NCBI GenBank assembly: GCA_964445715.1
Contig: CAYULJ010000114.1
Coordinates: 1-5,306 of the forward strand
Origin: CAYPYS01 sp964445715
GTDB taxonomy: Bacteria; Omnitrophota; Gorgyraeia; Gorgyraeales; Gorgyraeaceae
DNA: 5,306 nucleotides
Direction: 5' to 3'
Position 1 is the stretch's first letter. Every line of letters starts with the position of its first letter. A model generated the notes under the pieces. That model ran no database searches, was not told where the DNA came from, and saw nothing but the letters and a program-made list of their open reading frames with translations. Of this stretch, positions 4,698 to 5,306 are shown piece after piece. A program made the position numbers and the translations under genes.

Positions 4698-5306
4698 AAC
4701 TCACCTCTCCTTTATATATTATTTTTGCTTCTCCTTCTAAATAGACATCTTTGATTTTGCTGCCCATATTTTTAAAATAAACCTTCAAAATCCCGCCTTT
4801 TGTGTGCACATTAATAGCTACAGCCTTTAGCCTCGAACCTTTAGCGCTTATTATCGCTGAGGCGACAGCTCCTGTCCCACATGCAAGTGTCTCGCCCTCT
4901 ACGCCCCTCTCATATGTCCTCATATTTATATTCTTATCGTCAATGATTTCTACAAAATCAGCGTTTGCCCCGCGCGGTTTAAACCTTTTATGATACCTGA
5001 TATTGCGACCTATTGAATCAATGTCTATTTTTTTGAGCCCTTGCACAAAAATAACAGCATGGGGCACTCCAGTGTCCACATAATTTGCTTTTATTTTGCG
5101 TCCGTTTACAGCTATAGAGATATCTAATTTCAAACCTTTGGGCTCTTCCATTTTTATTTTAACTTTATTCCGCCCTGTAATCTCAGCTCTGTAAATACCC
5201 GCCATTGTCTCGATCTTTAAATTTTTCTTGGACTTGTTTGCAAATAAAGCCGCACACCTAAGTCCATTGCCACACATCTCAGCTTCGCTGCCATCAGCAT
5301 TGAATA
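4657..5306 (-). CDS. dapF: Diaminopimelate epimerase DapF, 5' end beyond window
   Basis: DapF converts LL-diaminopimelate, made by DapL, to meso-diaminopimelate using two cysteines without a cofactor. The visible 215 residues start inside the family motif, FNADGSEAEMCGNGLRCAA, with the first catalytic Cys at visible residue 11. They continue through YVDTGVPHAV and ADFVE to RTYERGVEGETLACGTGAVASA, which carries the second Cys at visible residue 142. Roughly the first 65-70 residues lie outside the window. The ATG at 5277 is an internal Met, not the start. The C-terminus is slightly long: after the usual final strand (VYLEGEAKIIYKGEV) there are 14 more residues, encoded mostly within dapA. The gene overlaps dapA by 41 bp and supplies the dapA ribosome binding site. 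Confidence 0.96.
   Translation of the reverse strand, partial: FNADGSEAEMCGNGLRCAALFANKSKKNLKIETMAGIYRAEITGRNKVKIKMEEPKGLKLDISIAVNGRKIKANYVDTGVPHAVIFVQGLKKIDIDSIGRNIRYHKRFKPRGANADFVEIIDDKNINMRTYERGVEGETLACGTGAVASAIISAKGSRLKAVAINVHTKGGILKVYFKNMGSKIKDVYLEGEAKIIYKGEVSYVRRLNGGDCNTF

Overview
All eight recognisable genes lie on the minus strand and read right to left. They look like one tightly packed biosynthetic operon, cut at both window ends: dapF (5' end missing) - dapA - dapB - dapL (contains an assembly gap) - folK - panC - panD - nadA (only the first 46 codons present). I see no convincing gene on the plus strand, no RNA gene, no transposase and no intrinsic terminator.

The genes form pathway modules. 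DapA, DapB, DapL and DapF carry aspartate semialdehyde plus pyruvate to meso-diaminopimelate, for peptidoglycan and lysine, by the short LL-diaminopimelate aminotransferase route. FolK makes the activated pterin for folate. PanD makes beta-alanine and PanC joins it to pantoate, giving pantothenate and then CoA. NadA makes quinolinate for NAD. Three of the four modules (DAP, beta-alanine, quinolinate) draw carbon from aspartate. panB, which lies between folK and panC in E. coli, is absent here.

The most unusual signal is a 41-bp near-perfect palindrome present in three identical copies (161-201, 1441-1481, 1886-1926). It sits only at the borders between modules: dapL|folK, folK|panC and panD|nadA. 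It is absent inside the modules, at dapF/dapA, dapA/dapB, dapB/dapL and panC/panD. Each copy ends 11-20 nt before the next start codon. It can be written CTTAAG - TTTACA - 17 bp - TGTAAA - CTTAAG, so it has promoter-like hexamers at ideal spacing on both strands. The single mismatch in the palindrome becomes a G-U pair in the operon transcript. One copy supplies the last ten codons and the stop of folK.

The organism is a bacterium with DAP-type peptidoglycan, moderate to low G+C, strong GGAG/GAGGG ribosome binding sites and the DapL pathway. DapL occurs in Chlamydiae and other PVC-related bacteria, Cyanobacteria, some Deltaproteobacteria and several uncultured phyla. The run of ten N suggests a draft, possibly metagenomic, scaffold. 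An Omnitrophota-like or other uncultured lineage is my guess, at low confidence.
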